From: DATEVL01 sp964448245
Lineage (GTDB): Bacteria; Chloroflexota; Anaerolineae; Anaerolineales; E44-bin32
Assembly: GCA_964448245.1 (NCBI GenBank)
Contig: CAYUWF010000012.1
Location: 1 to 31,956, forward strand
Direction: 5' to 3'
Length of the DNA: 31,956 nucleotides
This document shows, in pieces, positions 1 to 6,982 of this stretch; position 1 is the first letter of the stretch, and every line of letters starts with the position of its first letter. Below the pieces are notes generated by a model. It saw only the letters and a program-made list of their open reading frames with translations. It was not told the origin of the DNA and did no database searches. Position numbers and translations under genes: made by a program.

Positions 1-324
1 TTCTGGGCCACCTGGTGCGGCCCGTGCCGCTTGGAGATGCCGGACTTGCACGATCGGGCCGAGCTGTTCCCCGATCAGCTGGTGGTTCTCGGCGTGAATT
101 TCGCCGAGACCGCCGAGGAAGTGGCGGCGTTTCGCGAGGAAGTTGGGATTGACTTCCCCCTGCTGCTCGATCCGGAGGGCGACGTGCAGCGCCTCTACCG
201 GGTCTTGGGCTATCCGACGACCTTTTTCATCGACGAGCAAGGGACCATCCGCGCCCAGCATATCGGTTTGATGAGCGGAGGCCAGTTGGACGATTACCTG
301 GAGGAGATGGGGCTGAGCTCATGA
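1..324 (+). CDS. TlpA/ResA-like thioredoxin-fold protein (5' end outside window)
   Basis: The reading frame is open from base 1 and begins inside a thioredoxin fold. The first codons give FWATWCGPCRLEMPDL, so the redox WCGPC motif is at bases 13-27. It is followed by a peroxiredoxin/TlpA-like core: a VLGVNFAE strand, a DFPLLLDPEGDV segment and a cis-proline-type strand, YPTTFFIDEQG. This matches the C-terminal two thirds of TlpA/ResA/DsbE thiol-disulfide oxidoreductases. Most of these are tethered to the outer face of the membrane and reduce disulfides, for example during cytochrome c maturation. Any signal anchor would lie upstream and cannot be seen. The stop overlaps the next start as ATGA, so the two are translationally coupled, which suggests a shared role in thiol chemistry. 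Family assignment is firm; the exact substrate is unknown. Confidence 0.9.
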   Translation, partial: FWATWCGPCRLEMPDLHDRAELFPDQLVVLGVNFAETAEEVAAFREEVGIDFPLLLDPEGDVQRLYRVLGYPTTFFIDEQGTIRAQHIGLMSGGQLDDYLEEMGLSS

Positions 325-1292
325 TGCGGGTCACGCTCTATACCAAGAAGGACTGTGCGCTTTGCGACGAGGCCCGCTCCGACCTGGCCGAGCTGCGGCG
401 CAGCCTGCCGCACCGCCTGGTCGAGATCGACGTTGAGACGGATCCGGTGTTGATGGAACGGTTCGGCCAGAGCGTCCCAGTCATCGAAGCCGGCCCCTAC
501 ACGCTCCGTTCGCCCTTCAGCTCCACGGATTTGAGGGTCGCACTACTTTCCGCCCAGCAACACTCGTCCGAAAAGCCGCCCCTGCGAGGCCCGGCCCGCA
601 CCCGGGCGGTCGGCCTGACGCGGATGGTCGGCGGATTCTCCCGACACTGGCTGGCGATTCTCAACACGATCGTTTTCCTGTACGTCGGCCTGCCATTCCT
701 TGCGCCGGTTCTGCTGAAGGCAGGAGCGGAGGGTCCGGCCCGGCTGATCTACACGGTCTACTCGCCGGTCTGCCACCAACTGGCCTTTCGTTCGTGGTTC
801 CTGTTCGGGGAGCAGGCTGCTTACCCGCGCTCGTTGGCGGGCACTTCGCTGGTCCCCTACGGCGTAGCGACCGGGCTCTCCGAAAACGACCTGGCCGCCG
901 CCCGCAGCTTCGTCGGGAACGAGCGCCTCGGTTTCAAGGTGGCGTTTTGCGAGCGCGACGTGGCGATTTACGCAGGTATCCTGATCGGCGGCCTGGTCTT
1001 CGCGCTGGTACGAGGCCGCCTCAAGCCCCTGCCGGTCTGGGCCTGGTTCTTCTTCGGCGTGCTGCCGATGGCGATCGATGGAGGGACACAGTTCATTTCG
1101 GGTTTCCCCGGTCTCCCGGGCGGCGGGGCGATACGCGAGAGCACGCCGCTGCTGCGGACCGCCACCGGACTGCTCTTCGGGATCCTCAACGTTTGGTTGG
1201 CCTACCCTTATCTCGAGGAGTCGATGGCCGAGAGGCGCGCGGCAGTCTCGGTGAAGCTAGCCGGGGCCGACTCTCCGCCTCCCGAGGCCTGA
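321..1292 (+). CDS. Glutaredoxin-like (DUF836) domain fused to DUF2085 membrane domain
   Basis: This 323-aa protein has two parts. Residues 3-75 form a small glutaredoxin-like domain with a CALC redox pair (C12, C15) and a cis-Pro-type SVPVIE strand. Residues from about 105 match DUF2085, an integral membrane family of unknown function: a first membrane segment near 110-131, the conserved CHQ at 151-153, a CERD motif at 210-213 followed by IYAG, then membrane segments near 214-230, 238-256 and 276-296. The start is in an ATGATG run overlapping the upstream TlpA-like stop; either ATG could be used. Coupling of a thioredoxin-fold partner and a fused glutaredoxin domain implies that the conserved membrane cysteines (C151, C210) may take part in disulfide exchange; this is inference. 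The domain calls come from motif recognition. Confidence 0.8.
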   Translation: MMRVTLYTKKDCALCDEARSDLAELRRSLPHRLVEIDVETDPVLMERFGQSVPVIEAGPYTLRSPFSSTDLRVALLSAQQHSSEKPPLRGPARTRAVGLTRMVGGFSRHWLAILNTIVFLYVGLPFLAPVLLKAGAEGPARLIYTVYSPVCHQLAFRSWFLFGEQAAYPRSLAGTSLVPYGVATGLSENDLAAARSFVGNERLGFKVAFCERDVAIYAGILIGGLVFALVRGRLKPLPVWAWFFFGVLPMAIDGGTQFISGFPGLPGGGAIRESTPLLRTATGLLFGILNVWLAYPYLEESMAERRAAVSVKLAGADSPPPEA

Positions 1293-1305
1293 AAACGCGG
1301 CGTGG

Positions 1306-1311
1306 TACACT
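1306..1311 (+). promoter_or_regulatory. -10 element (TACACT) for a leaderless pgeF transcript
   Basis: TACACT fits TANNNT and ends 6 nt before the ATG at 1318. Transcription would therefore start at or next to the initiation codon. No Shine-Dalgarno sequence precedes the ATG and no clear -35 is seen. Confidence 0.55.
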
Positions 1312-1317
1312 CCGCCC

Positions 1318-2100
1318 ATGCCCTTCGAGGATCTTGGGCCGCTGCGCGTTTTCCGTTTTGAATCGCTGCCATCGAACGGGATCGTCCATGGGATCTTCAC
1401 CCGCCGCGGCGGCGTGAGCCCCGCGCCATGGGCCAGCCTCAACCTGGGCGCCATGGTGGGAGATGACCTGGCGCGCGTGCAGGCCAATCGCCGGCTCGCC
1501 CTGCAGGCGTTGGGACGAGCGCCGCATTCGGTTTTCGAGGTGTGGCAGGTGCACTCGGCCGAAGTCATCGTCGCCTCCGAGCCGCGTGGCGACGCGCCGC
1601 CGCAGCAGGCCGACGCCATCCTGACCGGACGACCGGAAGTCACGCTGATGATGCGCTTCGCCGACTGCGTGCCCATCCTGCTCTACGATCCGGCGCGACA
1701 TGCCGTCGGGATGGTCCACGCCGGCTGGCTCGGAACGGTGCGCCAGGTGTTGCGGGTGGCGGTCCGGCAAATGATGGACCGATTCGGCACTTCTCCATCC
1801 GACCTGCGGGCAGGCATTGGGCCGTCCATCGCCGCGCACCACTACCCGGTCGGGCCGGAGGTCGTGGAGGCCTTTCGTGCTGCATTCGGCGCATCGGCCG
1901 AGGCGCACCTGGCGCCGGGGGAGAAAGGCACACATCTGGATCTGTGGTCCGCCAACGAGCAGCTGCTGCGCCAGGAAGGTGTGAGGCAGGTCGAGATCGC
2001 TGGCGTGTGCAGCGCCTGCGCCACCGATGACTGGTACTCCCACCGCGCCGAACGCGGCCAGACAGGACGCTTCGGCGCGGTAATCGCCCTGGCGGCGTAG
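1318..2100 (+). CDS. pgeF: PgeF/YfiH/YlmD family purine nucleoside phosphorylase (laccase-domain protein)
   Basis: The 260-aa product has the usual length and motifs of this family: an NLGAMVGDD segment near residue 42, QVHSAEV (H79), ADCVPILLYD (C117), VHAGWLGT (H134), AGIGPSIAAHHY, and the C-terminal CSACATDDWYSHRAERGQTGRF. H79, C117 and H134 correspond to the zinc-binding His-Cys-His triad. Characterised members are zinc enzymes acting on purine nucleosides (adenosine deaminase and phosphorylase activities), formerly called polyphenol oxidases; E. coli YfiH has also been tied to peptidoglycan fidelity. The gene begins 25 nt after the DUF2085 gene, directly after a -10-like TACACT, and is followed 7 nt later by yggS. 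The same neighbours (ylmD-ylmE) occur in Gram-positive division-associated clusters. Confident family assignment. Confidence 0.95.
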   Translation: MPFEDLGPLRVFRFESLPSNGIVHGIFTRRGGVSPAPWASLNLGAMVGDDLARVQANRRLALQALGRAPHSVFEVWQVHSAEVIVASEPRGDAPPQQADAILTGRPEVTLMMRFADCVPILLYDPARHAVGMVHAGWLGTVRQVLRVAVRQMMDRFGTSPSDLRAGIGPSIAAHHYPVGPEVVEAFRAAFGASAEAHLAPGEKGTHLDLWSANEQLLRQEGVRQVEIAGVCSACATDDWYSHRAERGQTGRFGAVIALAA

Positions 2101-2107
2101 GGCCGCG

Positions 2108-2833
2108 ATGCGATCGGCTTCGTCGGTGGAAGCCATCCGCCAGCGCCTGACGACGGTGGGGCGCCGCATCGCCGAGACGGCCGCCCAGGCAGGGAGAGAC
2201 CCGGCGGACGTCCGCCTGGTGGTGATCACCAAAGGACATCCCCTGGAGACGATCCGCGCCGCCTACGAGTGCGGAGTGCGGCGCCTGGGCGAAAACCGGG
2301 TCGAAGAGGCCCTGCCCAAGATGGATGCACTGCAGGACTTGCCGGGCATCGAGTGGCATCTGGTCGGACCCCTCCAAAGCCGGAAGATTCGCCGGGTTGG
2401 CGACCGCTTCAGCCTGATCCATTCCGTCGACCGGCTGAAAGTGGCGCGCCGGCTCGACTCCCAGGCAGCCGAGGTCGGGAGGCGCCAACCGGTTCTGTTG
2501 GAGTGTAATGTCACGGGCGAAGCGACGAAAGCTGGCTGGCGCCTGGAGGCAGCCCGGGCATGGGAGGATGCCCTGCCGGAGCTGCAGGAGACCTTCGCTC
2601 TGCCGAACCTGGCGGTGCGCGGCCTGATGACGATGGCGCCCCAGACCGACGATGTCCAGACTCAACGCGCGGCATTCCGGCGGCTGGCGGACGTGCGCCG
2701 GCGCCTGGCCGACGCCCTCGGCATGGATCTGCCGGAGCTGTCGATCGGGATGTCCGACGATTTCGAAGCGGCCGTCCTGGAAGGGGCGACGCTGGTGCGG
2801 ATTGGCCGGGCGATTCTGGGTGAGCGGATGTAA
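2108..2833 (+). CDS. yggS: YggS/PLPBP family pyridoxal phosphate homeostasis protein
   Basis: The 241-aa protein matches PLP-binding homeostasis proteins (YggS, YlmE, PROSC) over its whole length. Key landmarks are VVITKGHP with the PLP-binding lysine K42, RRLGENRVEEAL, WHLVGPLQSRK, IHSVDR, GLMTMAP, LSIGMSDDFEAAVLEGATLVRIGRAILG. The family has no known catalytic activity; it binds PLP in a TIM-barrel fold and affects vitamin B6 and amino-acid balance. It sits 7 nt after pgeF and just before yggT, so it is probably co-transcribed. The stop codon TAA is itself the first half of a TAAACT box that may drive the next gene. Confidence 0.95.
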   Translation: MRSASSVEAIRQRLTTVGRRIAETAAQAGRDPADVRLVVITKGHPLETIRAAYECGVRRLGENRVEEALPKMDALQDLPGIEWHLVGPLQSRKIRRVGDRFSLIHSVDRLKVARRLDSQAAEVGRRQPVLLECNVTGEATKAGWRLEAARAWEDALPELQETFALPNLAVRGLMTMAPQTDDVQTQRAAFRRLADVRRRLADALGMDLPELSIGMSDDFEAAVLEGATLVRIGRAILGERM

Positions 2834-2836
2834 ACT
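2831..2836 (+). promoter_or_regulatory. Possible -10 element (TAAACT) overlapping the yggS stop
   Basis: TAAACT fits TANNNT and ends 8 nt before the GTG start at 2845. It uses the yggS stop codon as its first three bases. This could give yggT an extra leaderless transcript. It is weaker evidence than the other boxes because the gap also suits simple operon read-through. Confidence 0.3.
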
Positions 2837-2844
2837 AGGGCCCG

Positions 2845-3099
2845 GTGCCCATGGCGATTGTTCTGCAGTGGCTCATTACCGGGCTGACGGGCCTGATCCT
2901 GGCGGATGTCCTGGTCAGCTTCGTCCTCGACCCGTTTCATCCGGTGCGCCGCAACCTGGACGCCATCGTCCGTCCGATGCTGGCGCCCATCCGCCGCGTC
3001 CTTCCGCCCGTCGGCATGCTCGACTTCAGCCCGTTCGTCCTGTTGATTTTGGTGCAGGTGGTCGGAGGACTCCTTATCCAACTTCTCTCATCGGGCTGA
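2845..3099 (+). CDS. yggT: YggT family integral membrane protein
   Basis: The small 84-aa protein has two hydrophobic segments (about residues 5-27 and 58-80) around the family signature: DPFHPVRRNLDAIVRPMLAPIRRVLPP followed by MLDFSPFVLLI, written here as two adjoining pieces of the same stretch. YggT/YlmG proteins are membrane proteins linked to osmotic tolerance, division or, in plastid homologues, thylakoid and nucleoid organisation; their molecular role is unsettled. Start: GTG at 2845 follows a TAAACT box by 8 nt; ATG at 2851 is an in-frame alternative. Its place between yggS and a DUF167 gene reproduces the E. coli yggS-yggT-yggU order. No sepF (ylmF) lies between yggS and yggT. Confidence 0.9.
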   Translation: MPMAIVLQWLITGLTGLILADVLVSFVLDPFHPVRRNLDAIVRPMLAPIRRVLPPVGMLDFSPFVLLILVQVVGGLLIQLLSSG

Positions 3100-3106
3100 G
3101 GAAGCA

Positions 3107-3427
3107 ATGCGCAAGTTCAAGCTGCATGACGGGAAGAGCGGTTCGGCCCTCACGGTGCGGGTGACGCCGCGCGCTCGGCGGACGGAAGTGGCCGAGATCC
3201 TCGAGGACGGCACCTTGCGCATCCGGGTGACGGCGCCGCCGGTGGAAGGCAAAGCCAACGCCGCCCTCATCGAGTTCCTGGCGCGCGCCCTCGGGATCCG
3301 TAAGAGCCGGATCGAGATCGTCGCCGGGGAAAAGGGCCTCGACAAGATCGTCTCGATCACCGAGTTGTCGGCGGCGGAGGTCCAACGGCGTCTGCAGAAG
3401 TGGATCGACCGGAACGAGGAGGACTAG
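3107..3427 (+). CDS. yggU: DUF167 (YggU) family protein
   Basis: The 106-aa product carries the DUF167 signature: VRVTPRARRTEV near residues 17-28, then the strongly conserved PPVEGKANAALIEFLARALG and SRIEIVAGEKGLDKIV. The family is small, cytosolic and of unknown biochemical role. The C-terminus is slightly extended by an LQKWIDRNEED tail. A GAGGA sequence overlapping the yggT stop lies just before the ATG and is a plausible ribosome binding site. The stop codon TAG (3425-3427) sits in a CTAG palindrome whose other strand provides the stop of the convergent NACHT gene, so the two genes have no terminator space between them. Confidence 0.92.
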   Translation: MRKFKLHDGKSGSALTVRVTPRARRTEVAEILEDGTLRIRVTAPPVEGKANAALIEFLARALGIRKSRIEIVAGEKGLDKIVSITELSAAEVQRRLQKWIDRNEED

Positions 3428-5820
3428 ACCGAGGGGATCAGGAGCACGCCGGGAGCGGCCTGGCGCCAGAGCGACTCGAAGGCAGCGTCGCGCAGGAAGG
3501 GCTGGTCGGAGCGCAAGGCCTTGTTCAGCTCGAGTTGGAACTCGCTGGCGTCCATCCAGGCCAGCGTCTCGAGCGCGGCGATCTGCTCCTCCACCGAACC
3601 ACTGCTGACGGCGCGGCGCAGCATCTCCATCGCCGCCTTGCCGGCGGCCATCCCCGACCCGACCTTCCCCGCATAGGCGGTCAGCCACGGAAGCTGGCTG
3701 GGGTCCTGGACCGGCGCCGGAATCCGCCACGGTGGGTTGCGCCGGCGTTCGGCGGCTTCGGCGGCCGCGCCGCGCACGACCCACTGCTCGTCGTCCAACG
3801 TCACCTTCTCCAGAATCTGCATCGCCCAGTCTTCCGGGACGCGCGCCAACCCGAAGGCGGCCGCCCGCCGGGTGAGGAGGTTCTCGACCTCGGAGGCGTC
3901 GCGCAGCATGCTGTACCCTTCGTCCGGGTGACAGGCCAGGGCCTCGGCCGCAGCCAGGCGCACGCCTTCTTCCGCCTCCAGCAGGGCCCGCCCCAGCGCT
4001 TCCAGGGCAGCCTCCGACCCGATTCCGGCCAGGCCCAGGCAGGCGGCCTGACGCACCATCAGCTCGCGGTCGTGGGCCATCACGCCCACCAATGCCGAGA
4101 GCGACTCCTCATCGCGCAGTCCACCCAACCCGACCGCGGAAAGCAGCCGTGTGCTGGCCGCCTCGGCGGTTAGCAGGCGGCGGAAGAGAATCGCCGCCGT
4201 CGGCTCGGCGGCCTGCACCAGGGCGTCGACGGCGCGCAGGCGCAGGCCGTAGGGCCGCTGGTGCGACTGAAGGATTTGGGCCAGGGCCCGAAGGACGGTC
4301 TGGCGCCAGGCTGCTTTGCGGGAGGCGTAACGGAGCAGGCGTGCGGCGTCGAGCGTCCCGGTCTCGAGCGCGTCACGGCCGGCCTCCATCCAGCGTTGGA
4401 CGATCGGCCCGGCGTCGCTGAGGGCGGCGAAGAATCCCACGGCGGCCTCGGCCGGTGGCCAGCCGCCTCGCACGACGGCCTCGCTCGGTCCGCTGGCGGC
4501 CATGGCGCGCGCCGCCAGGTAAGCCCCGACGGCCGGCTGATTGAACGAGTAGTTGCCGCCGTCGCGCTGGGTCAGAATCCCCGCCTCCACCAGGTCGCTC
4601 GTCGGCGTCCCACGCCGGATCGCCTCTTCCGAGAAGACCCCGGCGCGGCCCTCGAGCCAGCCGAGCGCGGCGGCTTCCGCCGCCTGGCGCTCTTCCTGCG
4701 AGAGCAGCCGCCCGAGGTAGGCGTCGAGCGATTCGACGATCGTCGCACCGCGGACGTCCCCGGCGTGACTGGCCCACACGCGCAGCGTCAGCTCCAGAGG
4801 CGAGGCGCCGCGCGCCGCGCCGACCATCCAGCCGGTGATCAGCGCCGGATCGATGTCGGCTAGACCGCGCTTGGGGAGCTTGGGCGCCACGTCCCGTTGC
4901 CAGGCCGCCGCCCACTTGGCCATAAAGACGCGCTGGTCTTGTTCGCCCCACGGCGCCAGGGCGGCGGGCGCCAGGCGCGCCTGTCCTACCAGACCGTCGT
5001 ACCCGCGCGCAGGACCGGCGGCGACGATGCGCACATCCGGATAATCGTCCCCGAGGGCCTCCAACCACGCCGCCACTTTGGAGATCTCCTCCAGACTGAG
5101 TTCATCCAACCCGTCGAGAAGGAGGAGGGCAGTCTTCTGTCGAAAGGGCAGGCGGACATACGACGCCAACCGCCCGGCCATGCCTCCGGAGACGGTCTGC
5201 TGCGCCGCGCCGATCAACGGATCCAGCGGGTCCTTGGCGTCCCATCTCGCCAATCGCAGATCCGCGGCGTGGACGAAGAAGGGAACGTACCCGGCAAGGT
5301 CTCCCGCCTCAGGCGCATGGCGGGCCGTCAGAATGGTCAAATAGGCGAGGGCAGTCGTCTTCCCGGACCCGGGCTCTCCGGTGAGAAGCAGCTTCGGGCT
5401 CGACTTCAGTGCAGACGGAAGGCTGAGCGACGGAGTCTGGAAGATTCCTGCCAGGGTGACCCAGTCCGGCAGGTTGGGCAGGACGCCAAGCGTGTCCTCG
5501 GGTCGGGTCTCGCTGTGTGACGGATCGGCGGAGAAGGGCGGCGCCAGGACGCGCGGCGGGACGATGATGTCTTCCAGGATGAAAAGGGTTCGAGCCAGGT
5601 GCAACCCTTGTGCGCGCGCCTCGATTTCCCGCCGATACCGATCACGCGAACCGGCGGCTACCCCGGCCGAGACTTGGCCGGCCTGGCCCTGCCCCCATTT
5701 GAGAGCCCCTTTGGCCAGCGGCAGGCCGCGATTGAATGCGAGCAACAGCACGAACCCGAGCAGGAGCCCGAAGAGGAACTCCGGGATGTCGAACTGGAAG
5801 CCGAAGAGATTCTGGAACAC
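3424..5820 (-). CDS. Membrane-anchored NACHT-type NTPase with C-terminal HEAT repeats
   Basis: The 798-aa product has an N-terminal hydrophobic segment (about residues 13-30), then a linker and a STAND/NACHT-like P-loop NTPase. Walker A is GEPGSGKTT at 148-156, and the Walker B-type LLLLDGLDEL at 232-241 has the aspartates typical of NACHT proteins. A winged-helix-like or helical middle region follows (about 290-440). From about 520 to 790 the sequence is alanine/leucine-rich helical repeats of HEAT type (for example LRLRAVDALVQAAEP, MVRQAACLGLAGIG, VRLAAAEALACHPDE). NACHT proteins are signalling switches that oligomerise on ligand sensing; bacterial ones include anti-phage sensors. No nuclease, TIR or other effector domain is visible, so a defence role is only possible, not shown. 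GTG start: AGGA lies 4 nt upstream and the previous gene stops 6 nt away, so the genes form an operon. Confidence 0.88.
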   Translation of the reverse strand: MFQNLFGFQFDIPEFLFGLLLGFVLLLAFNRGLPLAKGALKWGQGQAGQVSAGVAAGSRDRYRREIEARAQGLHLARTLFILEDIIVPPRVLAPPFSADPSHSETRPEDTLGVLPNLPDWVTLAGIFQTPSLSLPSALKSSPKLLLTGEPGSGKTTALAYLTILTARHAPEAGDLAGYVPFFVHAADLRLARWDAKDPLDPLIGAAQQTVSGGMAGRLASYVRLPFRQKTALLLLDGLDELSLEEISKVAAWLEALGDDYPDVRIVAAGPARGYDGLVGQARLAPAALAPWGEQDQRVFMAKWAAAWQRDVAPKLPKRGLADIDPALITGWMVGAARGASPLELTLRVWASHAGDVRGATIVESLDAYLGRLLSQEERQAAEAAALGWLEGRAGVFSEEAIRRGTPTSDLVEAGILTQRDGGNYSFNQPAVGAYLAARAMAASGPSEAVVRGGWPPAEAAVGFFAALSDAGPIVQRWMEAGRDALETGTLDAARLLRYASRKAAWRQTVLRALAQILQSHQRPYGLRLRAVDALVQAAEPTAAILFRRLLTAEAASTRLLSAVGLGGLRDEESLSALVGVMAHDRELMVRQAACLGLAGIGSEAALEALGRALLEAEEGVRLAAAEALACHPDEGYSMLRDASEVENLLTRRAAAFGLARVPEDWAMQILEKVTLDDEQWVVRGAAAEAAERRRNPPWRIPAPVQDPSQLPWLTAYAGKVGSGMAAGKAAMEMLRRAVSSGSVEEQIAALETLAWMDASEFQLELNKALRSDQPFLRDAAFESLWRQAAPGVLLIPSV

Positions 5821-5826
5821 CGTGTC

Positions 5827-6528
5827 CTAACTCGCGTACAGGATCCGGCCGCATTGCCGGCATCGAATCAGGCCGGGCCCGCCGCGGACCTCCTGGCGGG
5901 CCGAGGCCGCCATGGTGACACCGCACGCTCCGCACGTGTCGCCCTGCAGTTCGGCCACCGCCAGCCCTCCCGGGATCCTGCGCAGGGTCTGGTAGAGCTG
6001 CATGTCTCCCGAGTTCACGCCCACCACTGCCGCCTCGCGTTCTTCGTTTCGCTGCGCCAGCGAATCCATCAGGCCCTGGCGTCGCTGCCCCAGACTCATT
6101 TCGCGCGCAGACGAGTCGGCCTCCGCCAGCTCCAACGTGGTGCGCACGGACTGGGCGTCCTGCTCTGCCTGCTCGGCCGCAAGCATCGTTTCGAGCAGCC
6201 GATCCTCGAGGCTGGAGAGGTGCCGTCGCAAGGCCTCGGCCTCCGCCTGCAATTCCTGAAGCTCTTTCGGGTTGTGAACGGCTCCGCCGTAGAGCCGAGC
6301 CTCTACCTGCTCGATCTTCTCCCGCAACGCGGCGACCGCGTCTTCTTCGGCACGCTGGGCCCGGGACGCCTGCCGCGCCTGAAGCTCGCCCTGCGACGCC
6401 TCCTGCCGGGCCCGGTCGAGCGCGCTCTTGTCGGCCAACTCCGCCTCCACCGCTGCTAGTTTCGCCCTGGACTGATCGATCGTCAGGTCCGTTTGCTGCA
6501 GACGATAGAGCGCGAAGGCTCGACTCAC
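5827..6528 (-). CDS. Coiled-coil C4 zinc-ribbon protein (CdsZ/CT398-like)
   Basis: The 233-aa product is a long charged coiled coil (about residues 5-165) containing the family-typical VHNPKELQELQAE segment, followed by a C-terminal zinc ribbon with C199-x2-C202 and C223-x2-C226. Such proteins are widespread in bacteria. In Chlamydia the homologue CdsZ supports type III secretion; elsewhere the role is unclear. A frame extends upstream to a TTG at 6564, but I prefer GTG at 6528 because a perfect TATAAT ends 6 nt before it, making a leaderless start likely. It is the first gene of a two-gene operon with the NACHT-HEAT gene, 6 nt apart, which hints that the two proteins work together. Confidence 0.85.
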   Translation of the reverse strand: MSRAFALYRLQQTDLTIDQSRAKLAAVEAELADKSALDRARQEASQGELQARQASRAQRAEEDAVAALREKIEQVEARLYGGAVHNPKELQELQAEAEALRRHLSSLEDRLLETMLAAEQAEQDAQSVRTTLELAEADSSAREMSLGQRRQGLMDSLAQRNEEREAAVVGVNSGDMQLYQTLRRIPGGLAVAELQGDTCGACGVTMAASARQEVRGGPGLIRCRQCGRILYAS

Positions 6529-6534
6529 GGACGG

Positions 6535-6540
6535 ATTATA
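6535..6540 (-). promoter_or_regulatory. -10 element (TATAAT) for the zinc-ribbon/NACHT operon
   Basis: A perfect TATAAT on the minus strand ends 6 nt before the GTG at 6528. A weak -35 (TTGCTC, complement of 6559-6564) lies 18 nt upstream of it. The spacing predicts that transcription begins at the start codon. Confidence 0.65.
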
Positions 6541-6582
6541 GATGCGATGCCGCGCGGGGAGCAAGCCGATACGCCGCTCTAC

Positions 6583-6874
6583 CAGGCTGCGAGAAAACCG
6601 CCTACAGTCTCACCCCCTACCCCCTCTCCGCGGACTGTGAGGCCAAGATCCGCAGGCACATGGCGGAGAGCCCTTCCAGGGTGCTTCGCCAGGGATAGGA
6701 GGTCTGGAGGGTGGTGGGATCTTTGCCTCCTCCACCCCCTAGAAACACCCTCCCCTCCTCCTGCATGAAAGCTTGGGACGCGAGCCCACGCGGGCGCAGG
6801 GGATGCCCCTTCGGGATTCTTCGCGAGGGTCAGGAGAGGGGGTTGGATGGCGGTCGCCGCTTTTCCGCAACCTG
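6583..6874. repeat. MITE-like element with imperfect terminal inverted repeats and internal duplication
   Basis: The left end (6583-6602, caggctgcgagaaaaccgcc) and the reverse complement of the right end (6856-6874, caggttgcggaaaagcggc) are near-matching inverted repeats. The 292-bp interior holds two degenerate copies of one unit, about 6605-6712 and 6728-6843. Each begins with a CACCCCCTA run and contains a cTTCGc(g/c)AGGG segment. A related left end occurs at 20313. No transposase or convincing coding frame is present, and no clear target duplication is seen. The rest of the 6529-6982 spacer holds only the two divergent promoters. Confidence 0.6.
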
Positions 6875-6970
6875 CCAGGACCAAGGGCCTAGCCTCTGTG
6901 CGGTGTCGAGGAGGAGGCTAGAGCACAGGCATGGTGCCCGTGGCGCGTGGCGTAGCCCCAGTCCGTCGCG

Positions 6971-6976
6971 TACAAT
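6971..6976 (+). promoter_or_regulatory. -10 element (TACAAT) for the nine-gene membrane operon
   Basis: TACAAT ends 6 nt before the ATG at 6983, with no Shine-Dalgarno sequence between, again predicting a leaderless transcript. No recognisable -35 is present. Confidence 0.6.
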
Positions 6977-6982
6977 TCCGGC

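Noticed and set aside
1186..2665. Two long minus-strand frames opposite pgeF and yggS.
   Set aside because: They are opposite clear, full-length family members and have low-complexity composition without domain motifs.
6579..6884. A 101-codon minus-strand frame inside the MITE-like element.
   Set aside because: Its apparent internal peptide repeat comes from the duplicated DNA unit. There is no start signal and the frame matches the repeat boundaries.
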